Positions 18,742 through 28,095 of a DNA stretch of 64,000 bases are shown piece after piece. The notes beneath the pieces were generated by a model that was not told the origin of the DNA, ran no database searches, and worked only from the letters and a program-made list of their open reading frames with translations. The translations under genes and the position numbers were made by a program. Source of the DNA: Methanosarcina thermophila TM-1 (GTDB lineage: Archaea > Halobacteriota > Methanosarcinia > Methanosarcinales > Methanosarcinaceae); assembly GCF_000969885.1 (NCBI RefSeq), contig NZ_CP009501.1, forward strand, positions 2,983,877-3,047,876, read 5' to 3'. Within the stretch, counting starts at the first letter, position 1; every line of letters starts with the position of its first letter.

Positions 18742-19991
18742 TGCATGTGATTGAAGTCGAGCATCTTCACAAAATTTTTAAAATACCTCATGAAAAAAGA
18801 AATACTGTATTTGAGTCTCTTGTAGGGGCTTTTAGACCTCCGCAATACGAGACTTTCCATGCTCTAAACGACATCAACTTTACGGTAGATGAAGGGGAAG
18901 CTCTTGGAATTATCGGAGAAAATGGCAGTGGTAAGAGTACCCTGTTGAAAATCATAGCAAACATTTTACGTCCTACACGAGGGCGCGTAAAGGTGCATAA
19001 GAAAATCACTCCTTTCCTTGAACTGGGGGTAGGTTTTCAGCCAAATTTTACGGCATCTGAAAATGTAAGGACTTATGCAACCATCATGGGGATCTCAAAG
19101 CGAGAAATTGAAAGTAAACTTGATGATGTGCTTGAGTTTGCAGGGCTTGAGAAGTTTAGGGATACCAAACTGAAAAATTTCTCTTCAGGCATGCAAGTTA
19201 GATTAGCTTTTTCCACAGCGATTCAGACTGACCCTGAAGTGCTTTTGATGGACGAGGTGCTGGCTGTAGGAGATATGGAATTCCAGCAGAAATGTCTCGA
19301 TGTGCTTAATCAGTATAGAAAAGAAGGAGTGACAATAGTTTTCGTTTCCCATGACCTGGGTGCTGTAAGAAGGTTCTGTGACAAAACTCTCCTTCTCCAT
19401 AAAGGAATGCAGGTAGCTCTAGGGGACACAGGAGATGTTATTGACAAATACGTATATGGTGGTAGCAAAAAGGAAAGTGAAGAGGCGGTTGAAGCATCTC
19501 AGGTTCCATTAGCCGAAACTGAAACAGATCTTTCTGAAGAAGGGGAAAACAATAAATCAAATCGCTGGGGCAGCCGGAAGGTTGAAATTACTTCCGTAGA
19601 GTTTTACGACAAATTCGGCAATAAGAACACTCGTTTTAACTCCTTTGATCCAATGATAATCAGGATACATTACAAAGCCAATCAGAGAATAGCAGATCCT
19701 GTGTTCGGAATTGCTCTGTATTCGGAAAAGGGTGACCATCTTTTCGGTACAAATACCGAACTTAAAAACCTAACTATTGATTACATTGAGGGTTCAGGGT
19801 ATCTTGATCTGCAAATTGAAAGGATCCCCATGCTCAGTGGAAGATTCTTGCTGACAGTAGCCGTGCATACAAGGGATCAGAAACCTTATGACTGGCTGGA
19901 TAAGCAATATTCTTTTGATGTTATTCCTGTAAGCAGGAATGCCGGAATTTTCGAGGTAGATTGTAACTGGAGATATGAACTTAAGGTGTGA
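18741..19991 (+). CDS. ABC polysaccharide export ATPase with C-terminal glycan-binding domain (Wzt-like)
   Basis: The ATPase domain (about residues 1-240) has Walker A GENGSGKSTLLKII, signature NFSSGMQVRLAFS, and Walker B VLLMDEVLAVGD. A linker rich in Glu and Ser follows, then a beta-rich domain (about residues 275-416: RKVEITSVEFYDKFG, then LLTVAVHTRD). This matches Wzt proteins whose C-terminal domain recognises the modified end of the exported polysaccharide. ATG at 18741 (overlapping the permease TGA) is preferred over the TTG one codon earlier. The next gene is a methyltransferase, which fits recognition of a methylated chain end; that link is inference. Confidence 0.92.
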   Translation: MHVIEVEHLHKIFKIPHEKRNTVFESLVGAFRPPQYETFHALNDINFTVDEGEALGIIGENGSGKSTLLKIIANILRPTRGRVKVHKKITPFLELGVGFQPNFTASENVRTYATIMGISKREIESKLDDVLEFAGLEKFRDTKLKNFSSGMQVRLAFSTAIQTDPEVLLMDEVLAVGDMEFQQKCLDVLNQYRKEGVTIVFVSHDLGAVRRFCDKTLLLHKGMQVALGDTGDVIDKYVYGGSKKESEEAVEASQVPLAETETDLSEEGENNKSNRWGSRKVEITSVEFYDKFGNKNTRFNSFDPMIIRIHYKANQRIADPVFGIALYSEKGDHLFGTNTELKNLTIDYIEGSGYLDLQIERIPMLSGRFLLTVAVHTRDQKPYDWLDKQYSFDVIPVSRNAGIFEVDCNWRYELKV

Positions 19992-21340
19992 GACCTATGG
20001 ATACATCTGAAATCTATGAAGAAGAGATAAATGTTGAGGAAATAATGGAGAAAATCCAGAATGATATCCGCAGCAGAAAGAAAAGTGCTGCAGGCAAAAC
20101 TACAGATAGAGATTACTTTCCTTCTATCCCCGAAACTCTAGATTCAGATAGTATTCACAGGAAGCTTGAATATATTAAGTCAAGCTGGAATATCGAGAAC
20201 AATAGCTATTTTATAACTTCTCATCGCCCCATTTCAGGCAAGTTCCTTATTAAAGGAAGGGAACTGGTTCACGGAGAGGTCAGGCGTTATGTCGACCCCA
20301 CGATACGAAAGCAAAATGAATTCAACGAAAGCCTTGCTCACTTACTGGAAAGCCTCATCAACAGGATTATTTCGCTCGATGAGAAAGTTGCGCAGCTCTC
20401 TGCGGAGTTAGATAATGAAATTTACTCCGAAAATTCAAAACTAAAGTCTGAAATCTCCAGAGAATTCAAAAGTGAAATTCTGAATGTTAAGTCTGACGTT
20501 TATGAAAAAATTAACAGAGAAATAACTTCAATTGTTTCCTCTATAAACCTTGATATTGAAAACAAGGCGTGGCTGAACAGGTTACTGACAGAGAAAATAG
20601 AGAATAATAACAGGTTCGCGGACAAAAAAGCTGCTACCTCTGAATCTGAAGGACTCTCATTAAATTATTTTCTCTTTGAAGAAAAGTTCCGTGGATCAAG
20701 AGATGATATCAAGCAGAGACAAAGTCAATTCCTTGAATATTTCCGGGGTTGTTCAAACGTTCTGGACATAGGATGTGGTAGAGGGGAATTTTTAGAACTG
20801 CTAAACGGTGAGGGAATTGGAGTAAAAGGTATTGATATCGACGATGATATGGTCGGTTATTGTCTATCAAGAGGGTTTGATGTTCAAAAAGTTGATGCGG
20901 TCTCATATCTTGAGCAGCTTCCAGATAAGTCTCTTGATGGTATTTTTATTGACCAGGTTGTTGAACATCTTGACCCCGCCTATCTTGTAAAACTATTGAG
21001 GTTATGCTACCAGAAATTAAACTATGGGTATTATCTCTTTGCCGAAACCGTAAATCCCCTGTCACTCTACTCTTTTGCTAACTTTTACATAGACCTTACA
21101 CATATAAAACCCGTACACCCTGAGACACTTAAGTTTCTGTTTGAATCTTCAGGTTTTAGAGATGTTAAAACTGAGTTTATCTCACCTGTAACGGACGAAT
21201 TGAGGTTAAAGAAAATTCAAACTTCGGACGATATGAATGAAAGGGAAAAGGCAGCAGTTGAAGTTTACAACCACAATATCGATCTTCTTAATTACAGGCT
21301 GTATGGTCCGCAAGACTATGCGGTTATAGGCAAAAAATAG
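19988..21340 (+). CDS. Coiled-coil SAM-dependent methyltransferase of the glycan operon
   Basis: The 450-aa protein has a charged N-terminal half. Around residues 110-200 it holds heptad-like Leu/Glu/Lys helices (LINRIISLDEKVAQLSAEL), probably a coiled coil. A class I methyltransferase domain follows, with motif I NVLDIGCGRGEFLELL, the acidic GIDIDDDMV, and FIDQVVEHLDP. It starts at GTG 19988, overlapping the Wzt stop, or ATG 19997. In Wzm/Wzt systems a coiled-coil enzyme such as WbdD caps and measures the chain. The present gene has the coil and methyltransferase but no visible kinase motif, so the analogy is partial. Confidence 0.8.
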   Translation: MRPMDTSEIYEEEINVEEIMEKIQNDIRSRKKSAAGKTTDRDYFPSIPETLDSDSIHRKLEYIKSSWNIENNSYFITSHRPISGKFLIKGRELVHGEVRRYVDPTIRKQNEFNESLAHLLESLINRIISLDEKVAQLSAELDNEIYSENSKLKSEISREFKSEILNVKSDVYEKINREITSIVSSINLDIENKAWLNRLLTEKIENNNRFADKKAATSESEGLSLNYFLFEEKFRGSRDDIKQRQSQFLEYFRGCSNVLDIGCGRGEFLELLNGEGIGVKGIDIDDDMVGYCLSRGFDVQKVDAVSYLEQLPDKSLDGIFIDQVVEHLDPAYLVKLLRLCYQKLNYGYYLFAETVNPLSLYSFANFYIDLTHIKPVHPETLKFLFESSGFRDVKTEFISPVTDELRLKKIQTSDDMNEREKAAVEVYNHNIDLLNYRLYGPQDYAVIGKK

Positions 21341-21348
21341 GTGAAGAG

Positions 21349-23673
21349 ATGAAGATCGCGGTTGTAACTCCCCGGAATGTTACAGGAGAAAAAGGTGGAG
21401 CTGAGAACTTTTATGAAGGTCTGGTAGGGGCTCTCAAAAATGAAGGGCACTCGGTCGCCCATATAGCGGTTCCTGTAGATGAGTCCTGTTTTGAGGGAAT
21501 TCTTGAAGCATACTCTAATTGTTTTTATCTGAACCTTGATGCTTATGATCTTGTTATCTCAACAAAGGCACCCACATACATGGTCAGACACAGAAATCAT
21601 GTCTCATACCTCCTGCATACGATCCGTGTTTTTTATGATATGTTTGATGTGGAGTTCAGCTCTTCGGATAGGGAAAAGAAAAAACAGAGACGGCTTATCC
21701 ATGAATTTGATAAATACGGGCTGTCTCCGTCTAGGATAAAAAAACATTTTGTCAATGGAGCTCCGGTATACGAAAGAATGATCGCAGTGGACGATTTCTG
21801 GAAAACTGTTAATTTTGAGGTACTTCATCATCCTCCAAAGATTGAGAATTTTAAAGAGCCGGAAGAAGGCAAGTTCATTTTCTTTCCGACACGCTTGCAC
21901 CGGTGGAAGCGGCCAGATCTTATAATCAATGCAATGAAGTATGTAAAAAGTAACATCAGGCTGATAATTTCGGGCAGGGGAGAAGATGAAGCTTACTACA
22001 GGCAACTGGCAAAACATGATAAGAGAATCTCTTTTATCGGCTGGATTAATGATGATCAGCTGGTTGACCTGTATTCGAAGTCTCTTGTCGTTCCTTTTGT
22101 TCCAGTTAACGAAGATTATGGGCTGATAACCATTGAGGCTTTCCAGAGCAAAAAACCTGTAATTACCTGTTCAGATTCCGGGGAACCTGCAAGAATTGTC
22201 ATTGACGGGTTAAGTGGGTTTGTTGTTGAGCCTGACCCCCGGGAAATTGCAATGAAGATAAACTATTTAGTTGAAAACCCGTCTCATGCCCGGAAAATGG
22301 GTGAGGAAGGTTATAAGCTTGTTCAGGAGATCACCTGGCAGAATGTTATTAACAGGCTCCTCTCTTCAGAAGACAAAACTGATGCTGTTGAGCCTTTGGA
22401 GAAGAACGAGTTTTTTTTTCATGAGACCTCAAAAAAAGTAAAAGTTGTCGTTACGGATAACCAGATTTTAGATCCACCCATCGGCGGAGGTAGAGTCAGG
22501 ATCTATCAACTCTATAAGAACTTTGATCCTGATCGTTTTGACATTACTTACCTTGGTACATTTGACTGGCTGGGACCTGAAGAAAGGGAACAGAAACTTG
22601 CCGACAATTTTACTGAGACACTTGTGCCAATGACCGTTCCCCACATAGCAATCGATAAAATCTTCAGCAGGCTTTGCGGCAGAAAAACGACTTTAGATGT
22701 TACAATTCCCCTTTTAATGAAGTTCACTCCCAGATACCAGCAGAAACTATCAGAACTCTGCAGGGAAGCAGACGTTGTTATAGTATCACATCCCTGGGTA
22801 TATCCTTATGTGAAAGAAGAAATTAAAATCCTGGACAAGAAACCGCTGCTCATTTACGATTCCCACAATCTGGAATATAATATTAAGAAAGAAATCCTGA
22901 ATTCCACGATTGTCGGCAGATATCTGGTAAATAATGTGTACAGGGTTGAAAAAGAGCTTGTGCATGACTCTGACCTGATTTTTGTCTGTTCAGACGAAGA
23001 TCTCAGAGCTTTTTCCGAAATCTATGGAATAGATAGCAAGAAAATCCTTCTGGTTCCGAATGGAGCATCGGTGGACAGCGTGGCTCCTATCAGTTCTGAT
23101 GAAAAAGAAGCTTTAAAAGCTCATTATGGTTTTGAAGGAAAAGTAACGGCTGTTTTTCTTGCCAGTGGGGGTTATAAACCCAATGATGATGCAGCCGAAT
23201 ATATCTGTAAACAGCTCGCTCCTTCCCTCAAAAACATAACCTTCATTCTTGTCGGAAGTGTGTGTGATAATCTCAAAAGCGAAATTAAAAACTCACTGGG
23301 AGAAAACGTAGTCCTGATGGGTGTTGTTAGTTCTGAAGATAAATCAAAAATCTTATTATCTTCCGACATTGCCCTGAATCCTGTGACCCAGGGCTCTGGG
23401 ACTAACATCAAGGTATTCGATTACCTGGCTGCCGGCTTAAATGTAATAACCACTCCTGTAGGCTCAAGAGGAATAAGTTTTACCAACCTTGAAAATGGTG
23501 TTATTGCTGAATTGAATGACTTTCAGGCTTCGATTGAAATGTTACTTAATGATCCCCTTCTGCGGGAAAAAATCTCTAAAAACGCAAGGTTACTCGCCGA
23601 AAAGTATAACTGGAGTGATATTTCAAGGACAGCAGGTGAGAAAATAGTTAACCTGATGGAGAATTCAAAATGA
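21349..23673 (+). CDS. Tandem GT4-GT4 glycosyltransferase fusion
   Basis: This 774-aa protein is made of two glycosyltransferase units. Unit 1 (about residues 1-345) has the Gly-rich loop RNVTGEKGGAENFYEGL and donor motif NEDYGLITIEAFQSKKPVI. Unit 2 (about residues 365-774) begins KVKVVVTDNQILDPPIGGG and has VTQGSGTNIKVFDYLAAGLNV near its C-terminus. Each unit is a GT-B fold enzyme, so the protein may add two sugars in turn, as seen in polymerising O-antigen mannosyltransferases. It is in the operon between the methyltransferase (8 nt gap) and the next GT4 (4-nt overlap). Confidence 0.85.
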   Translation: MKIAVVTPRNVTGEKGGAENFYEGLVGALKNEGHSVAHIAVPVDESCFEGILEAYSNCFYLNLDAYDLVISTKAPTYMVRHRNHVSYLLHTIRVFYDMFDVEFSSSDREKKKQRRLIHEFDKYGLSPSRIKKHFVNGAPVYERMIAVDDFWKTVNFEVLHHPPKIENFKEPEEGKFIFFPTRLHRWKRPDLIINAMKYVKSNIRLIISGRGEDEAYYRQLAKHDKRISFIGWINDDQLVDLYSKSLVVPFVPVNEDYGLITIEAFQSKKPVITCSDSGEPARIVIDGLSGFVVEPDPREIAMKINYLVENPSHARKMGEEGYKLVQEITWQNVINRLLSSEDKTDAVEPLEKNEFFFHETSKKVKVVVTDNQILDPPIGGGRVRIYQLYKNFDPDRFDITYLGTFDWLGPEEREQKLADNFTETLVPMTVPHIAIDKIFSRLCGRKTTLDVTIPLLMKFTPRYQQKLSELCREADVVIVSHPWVYPYVKEEIKILDKKPLLIYDSHNLEYNIKKEILNSTIVGRYLVNNVYRVEKELVHDSDLIFVCSDEDLRAFSEIYGIDSKKILLVPNGASVDSVAPISSDEKEALKAHYGFEGKVTAVFLASGGYKPNDDAAEYICKQLAPSLKNITFILVGSVCDNLKSEIKNSLGENVVLMGVVSSEDKSKILLSSDIALNPVTQGSGTNIKVFDYLAAGLNVITTPVGSRGISFTNLENGVIAELNDFQASIEMLLNDPLLREKISKNARLLAEKYNWSDISRTAGEKIVNLMENSK

Positions 23674-24710
23674 AATATTTGATGGTTTCGACATACCCGC
23701 CTAAAAAATGTGGAATCGGGACTTATGCCTATCAGATGGTAAAGTTCTTAAGAAACGGTGGCAACGTTGTCGATGTTATTTCTCTTGAAGGCAATGGAGG
23801 GGACTTTACACTTAATTTGAAGGGGGGAGCAAACCTTCTCAAAATTCTAAAGTATGCAATCTTTTATGACAAGGTAATAATTCAATATCATGAATCCTTT
23901 TATTACGAAGAGTATAATCGAAAAAACCTTTTTAGGATTTTATGCACTCATCTTTCGTTTTACCTTACCTTTCTGCTCCTGAGAAAAAAGCTTGAGGTTA
24001 TAGTACACGAATTTCCAAGAACACACAGTCACTCTACAGCCCGGTTTTTAGAAACGATTAAGTGGCGATTATGCCCCAAACTCGTTTTCCATACTCAAAA
24101 AGAGGTTGATGACTTCAAGCAATATTATTTTGATTTAACAGGAAAAAATTACGAAATAAGAGCTCCAAATGCATATTTTTACAAATTCAGAGATATTCCG
24201 CAGTCTCAGGCAAGACAAGAACTTGGAATTCCTTCCAATGCTGTAGTTTTCCTGTGTATTGGATTTATTCAGCCACACAAAGGGTATGATAGGGCTGTTA
24301 GGGAGTTCCAGAATATTAACAATAGGAGAATGCATCTTTACGTAGTAGGTTCAATCAGGATCGAGTGGGACGCATATACTTCCTACCTTCAAGAACTGAA
24401 ACGTATGGCAGCTAATAACCCTCAGATCCACATTGAGGAAAAATTCCTGTCAGATGAGGATTTTGATACCTGGATCACTGCCAGTGATGTAATACTTATT
24501 CCTTACAGGGAGATCTGGAGCTCTGGAGTGCTGGGCAGAGCCAAACTGTTTAACAAAAGAGTCATTGCTTCCAATGTTGGAGGATTGGCTGAACAACTTG
24601 AAGACAATGATATTCTATTCAATACTGACGAAGAATTAAGGAAGATTTTTGAGGCATTCTCAAAAAAATTAAGTGCCTCAGAGGTTATAAAAACTCCTGA
24701 GATATCCTAA
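23670..24710 (+). CDS. Glycosyltransferase family 4, last gene of export operon
   Basis: The 346-aa GT-B enzyme has an N-terminal acceptor segment (STYPPKKCGIGTYAYQMV), a typical GT4 opening, and a donor-domain opening AVVFLCIGFIQPHKGYDRAV. The C-terminal region IPYREIWSSGVLGRAKLFNK replaces the usual E-x7-E, with an Arg/Trp/Ser-rich variant. The start overlaps the previous stop by 4 nt. The gene ends the plus-strand operon; only 56 bp separate it from the convergent membrane-protein gene. Confidence 0.82.
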   Translation: MKYLMVSTYPPKKCGIGTYAYQMVKFLRNGGNVVDVISLEGNGGDFTLNLKGGANLLKILKYAIFYDKVIIQYHESFYYEEYNRKNLFRILCTHLSFYLTFLLLRKKLEVIVHEFPRTHSHSTARFLETIKWRLCPKLVFHTQKEVDDFKQYYFDLTGKNYEIRAPNAYFYKFRDIPQSQARQELGIPSNAVVFLCIGFIQPHKGYDRAVREFQNINNRRMHLYVVGSIRIEWDAYTSYLQELKRMAANNPQIHIEEKFLSDEDFDTWITASDVILIPYREIWSSGVLGRAKLFNKRVIASNVGGLAEQLEDNDILFNTDEELRKIFEAFSKKLSASEVIKTPEIS

Positions 24711-24766
24711 AATTCTAATTTACTTCTGGATAACTCTTAAAATCTTTATTTTTTCCTATTAAAGAC

Positions 24767-27001
24767 TTAGAAGAGCTCTATTTTCTGGACTATTATGCTC
24801 AATTCCCTGGTGTCATTACTGTTCAGTTCAGGGATATCACAGGGTCTTTCCGAACCTTCCCGTACATTGAAATGAATGGTATTTTCTCCTTTCCTGAGGG
24901 ATACTGGTGCTGATACTGCAACATAATCAGGGTTTATAGTCTGTGTGTGCAGGAGCTCTTCTCCGCTATATATCTCCAGTGTTCTTGGACGATGGAAACT
25001 GTAGGTCTGGAATTTCAATGTAGCGTTTTTATCTTCAGCCGAATATATTGACAGCGTTGCATTATCTGACATCCAGCGGGTAGGCGTACCTCCCCAGTCC
25101 TCCAGGGAATACCAGCCATCTTTTAAAGCGATTGAAGGAAACTGTTTCTCCTCCTCCTCTTTCTGGACACGATAAACTACAAGCCCGTCTTCTGGGTATA
25201 CTTCAGGCTCGGTATTAAGTGTTTTTTTCAGTAAATTATTTGCAGAATCCATTTGCTCTCTAGATAACTGATCCTGGTGAAGAATAACATATCTTATATT
25301 ATACTTGTTAAGGATAGAAGCCCCTTTTTCTGCAAGGTCTTCCCGTACAATGTCATTGTGGTACCGACCGCCATATGTCAGTTCTCTGATAAAAGGAGTA
25401 TTTTGCTGGAAACTATTTACGTTTTCAGGGTATCTAGCAGCATAACCGCCTACCAATGGCTTTTTATGAACAGTCTGGTAATATAGATAAGCAAAATTCA
25501 TATATCCGCCATTTGTATTTGCAGGAAGCTCAAGTAAAGCGTAGTTTTCATTATCATTCCCAATGGTGCGATAAAACTCTGGAATATCCGCTGAAGAGGT
25601 TGGATATGGGATACAGAGGTATTCAAGAATTATAAGGCAGCTTATCACCGTAAAAAGGAGTGATTTTTTTCTGGTTTTATGTTTTAGCAGTTCAGAGAGG
25701 CTATACCCTACAAGCACAGCGAATCCAAGGGTTGCAATTACGAAAAATCTGCCAACTGTTCGACAATTATCCAGAAATGGAACAGTTTGATACAATATCT
25801 GGTGAGGGAGGGGCAGATTTATACCCTGATTGATGAGCAGCGGCTCTCCATTAAACATCAGAACTGGTCCCAGACTGACTACTGAGAAGAAAAGGGTGGA
25901 AAATAGCCAGAATTTAACATCAGGATTTTTTTTTAATTTTATAACAGCAAATATGGAAAGTCCAAGCACGACATAACCTATGAAATTTACTTTTTCAGGG
26001 AGCCAGCTAGGCAATTTTGAATAAAAATTTAGAGTAAAATCACCCAGGAAAGGATGTAAATGGGAGGGGGTAAAGAAACTCATAAAATCATTTGACAGCT
26101 TCAGAATTTCGCTGTAATGCGGCTTCAAAAAATTCTGGCTTGAGAGTGAGATCCGGATTTCATTGAACGTTAAAGGCAATATTCCTGAAAAGCTGACTAT
26201 CCCGAAAGCGGCATACTTTTTTGTTATTTCTCCTGTTGAGCGAAAAAACTCCTTATTCAGATCCAGATTCCAGTAGAAATCATATAAAAGTACGAGTCCT
26301 GCAAATATTCCCATAAATACCATATACTGCAGGTCGCTCATTGCTACGAGAATGAAAAATACACCTGCAATAACAGGGTTTTTCATTCCTCCCTCTTTAA
26401 CTGTTTTTATAAGATACAGAGCGCAAAAGGGGATCCACTGGATTGTAGTTGCGCCAAAAAAATATAGGCCTCTTGAAAAATGATAAGGAGAGAACGCAAA
26501 AACAATCCCTGCAATAAAGGCAGCGTATTTGTTTCCTGTAAGGTATTTTACAAGCAGGTAACACCCGAATGCTCCTATAATAAATGTTAGCAGCCAGAGA
26601 ATGGTATAAATGACATGAAGCTCTAAAAAGGGAGATAGCAATAAGTACATTATTTGATTAAATGCTGAAGGGAAGGGCATTGATTCTATGCCATTCGGGT
26701 AAAAAAGCAAATTGTCGTGTGTTAAAGTTGTTAAGTTTGTTTCGAATATAGCTATTTTTGTATACCATAATATTCTCATCCACTGAAAAGAGTCCCCAGC
26801 CATTCCCGGAATATCGGTTTTTATCCTAAATGCAACAGGGTAGGTAAATATAACTGTTAGAAAAACATATAATGCTAAAACCGAACCATAATCATGTAAC
26901 CTGTTAAGATTTTTATAATTTAATTTTCTGGGCTCAATAAATTTCTTAATTTCTATAGTATATCCCCCCTGTTTTCTGAGTTTTGTTATGTTTTTGCTCA
27001 T
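24767..27001 (-). CDS. Large multi-spanning membrane protein, GT-C glycosyltransferase-like
   Basis: The 744-aa protein has around eleven hydrophobic segments in the first ~470 residues, followed by a soluble C-terminal part. Its first outside loop carries GDSFQWMRILWY and a YPNGIESMPFPSAFNQ segment, an arrangement like that of GT-C enzymes that use polyprenyl-phosphate sugars. The soluble end is beta-rich (WGGTPTRWMSDNATLSIY). Predicted role: transferring a sugar from a lipid carrier on the outer face of the membrane. The substrate is unknown. It starts the minus-strand series facing the export operon. Confidence 0.65.
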   Translation of the reverse strand: MSKNITKLRKQGGYTIEIKKFIEPRKLNYKNLNRLHDYGSVLALYVFLTVIFTYPVAFRIKTDIPGMAGDSFQWMRILWYTKIAIFETNLTTLTHDNLLFYPNGIESMPFPSAFNQIMYLLLSPFLELHVIYTILWLLTFIIGAFGCYLLVKYLTGNKYAAFIAGIVFAFSPYHFSRGLYFFGATTIQWIPFCALYLIKTVKEGGMKNPVIAGVFFILVAMSDLQYMVFMGIFAGLVLLYDFYWNLDLNKEFFRSTGEITKKYAAFGIVSFSGILPLTFNEIRISLSSQNFLKPHYSEILKLSNDFMSFFTPSHLHPFLGDFTLNFYSKLPSWLPEKVNFIGYVVLGLSIFAVIKLKKNPDVKFWLFSTLFFSVVSLGPVLMFNGEPLLINQGINLPLPHQILYQTVPFLDNCRTVGRFFVIATLGFAVLVGYSLSELLKHKTRKKSLLFTVISCLIILEYLCIPYPTSSADIPEFYRTIGNDNENYALLELPANTNGGYMNFAYLYYQTVHKKPLVGGYAARYPENVNSFQQNTPFIRELTYGGRYHNDIVREDLAEKGASILNKYNIRYVILHQDQLSREQMDSANNLLKKTLNTEPEVYPEDGLVVYRVQKEEEEKQFPSIALKDGWYSLEDWGGTPTRWMSDNATLSIYSAEDKNATLKFQTYSFHRPRTLEIYSGEELLHTQTINPDYVAVSAPVSLRKGENTIHFNVREGSERPCDIPELNSNDTRELSIIVQKIELF

Positions 27002-27173
27002 GAAATTAAGCTCGAATTAAGATAATTTCTAAGGTAGTTCTTTTCAATTAGTTCTAATTAAGATAATTTCTAAAGTAACTTCTTTTCAATTAGCTCATTA
27101 AGATAATTTTCTTTTCAATTCCAACTTCATAATGTCCAGCTCACAGGTTTCCTGCCAGTGTGCTCGTTGGTTT

Positions 27174-27803
27174 TTATTTCTTGCACAGCACCATTGTCCA
27201 GGGGAAGGGTTTTCGGACCTCTAAAATTTTAAAATACTTTCTTAGTAATTCCACAAACTCTTTCGAACTCCAGTTCTGAACGTGTTCGATATCATTCCCA
27301 AACCGCGTTAGATTCTTCCCTCTTAAGAAGTTCATTATGCGGAAATACGGCTCATTAGGTACGCTGAATACACAGTAATTTCTTGAAACCCTCCTGATTT
27401 CCTGAATAGCTCTTTCCGGTTCTTCGAGATGTTCAAGAACCTCGGTTGCTATAGCAAGGTCAAAACTGTCGTTTTTGAATGAAAGTTCGTACACGCTTCC
27501 TGCACACAAATTAAAATTCCGGTTTTTATCCCTTGCAAGCTTAAGTGCGCTTTTAGAGATATCCACGCCTGTAATATCAGAAAAGTCAAGGCAGTTAATG
27601 ATAAATCCTTCCCCACAGCCGATATCAATGATTCTGTTTATATTCTCAAGTGGAGTTACAGTAGCTTTTAAATTTTCAATAAAATTTGATATAACCATCC
27701 CCATCAGTGGATTTTTGGAATTGTACTTTTTGTAATTTCCACTTTGAAAATTCTCGTTGATCGGTATCTCCGCCTGATCCACTTTATCTCCCTCAGAATT
27801 CAA
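27174..27803 (-). CDS. Class I SAM-dependent methyltransferase
   Basis: The 209-aa protein has motif I RIIDIGCGEGFIINCL, acidic strand ITGVDISKSAL, and FDLAIATEVLEHLEEPERAI, the standard methyltransferase-11 layout. The start is TTG at 27803 (the only start before the conserved part), with a weak GGTAGGGTC ribosome-binding site upstream. It sits in the glycan region, so a sugar or lipid-carrier substrate is plausible but unproven. The 170-bp gap after the preceding membrane-protein gene contains three AGATAATTTTC/T-type short repeats at 27019-27115. Confidence 0.8.
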   Translation of the reverse strand: MNSEGDKVDQAEIPINENFQSGNYKKYNSKNPLMGMVISNFIENLKATVTPLENINRIIDIGCGEGFIINCLDFSDITGVDISKSALKLARDKNRNFNLCAGSVYELSFKNDSFDLAIATEVLEHLEEPERAIQEIRRVSRNYCVFSVPNEPYFRIMNFLRGKNLTRFGNDIEHVQNWSSKEFVELLRKYFKILEVRKPFPWTMVLCKK

Positions 27804-27912
27804 TCTGACCCTACCTGGACTATAATATCAGTTTCTTTACTTTGTTTTCTTTCAGCAAATTATAAATTATTTTTAGGTAGTACTTTGTTACATTACTTTA
27901 ATAGTTATTTCT

Positions 27913-28033
27913 AGATCCTGTTTTATTTCCCGATTTTGTTTTATTTCCAGATCCTGTTTTATTTCCCGATTTTGTTTTATTTCCAGATCCTGTTTTATTT
28001 CCCGATTTTGTTTTATTCCCAGATCCTGTTTTA
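27913..28033. repeat. 36-bp tandem repeat, about 3.4 copies
   Basis: Units begin at 27913, 27949, 27985 and 28021 (the last one partial, 13 bp). Each unit begins AGATCCTGTTTTATTTCC and continues CGATTTTGTTTTATTTCC, so it is itself two similar 18-bp halves. Copies are almost identical. The array lies between the methyltransferase (start 27803) and the flippase-like gene (ends 28096), downstream of the latter. Nearly identical copies point to recent expansion by slippage. Confidence 0.9.
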
Positions 28034-28095
28034 ATAATTCTTAATGATTCACCTGAAGTAAGTTTTTTATTTTTATAATTAATGGATACGGATTT

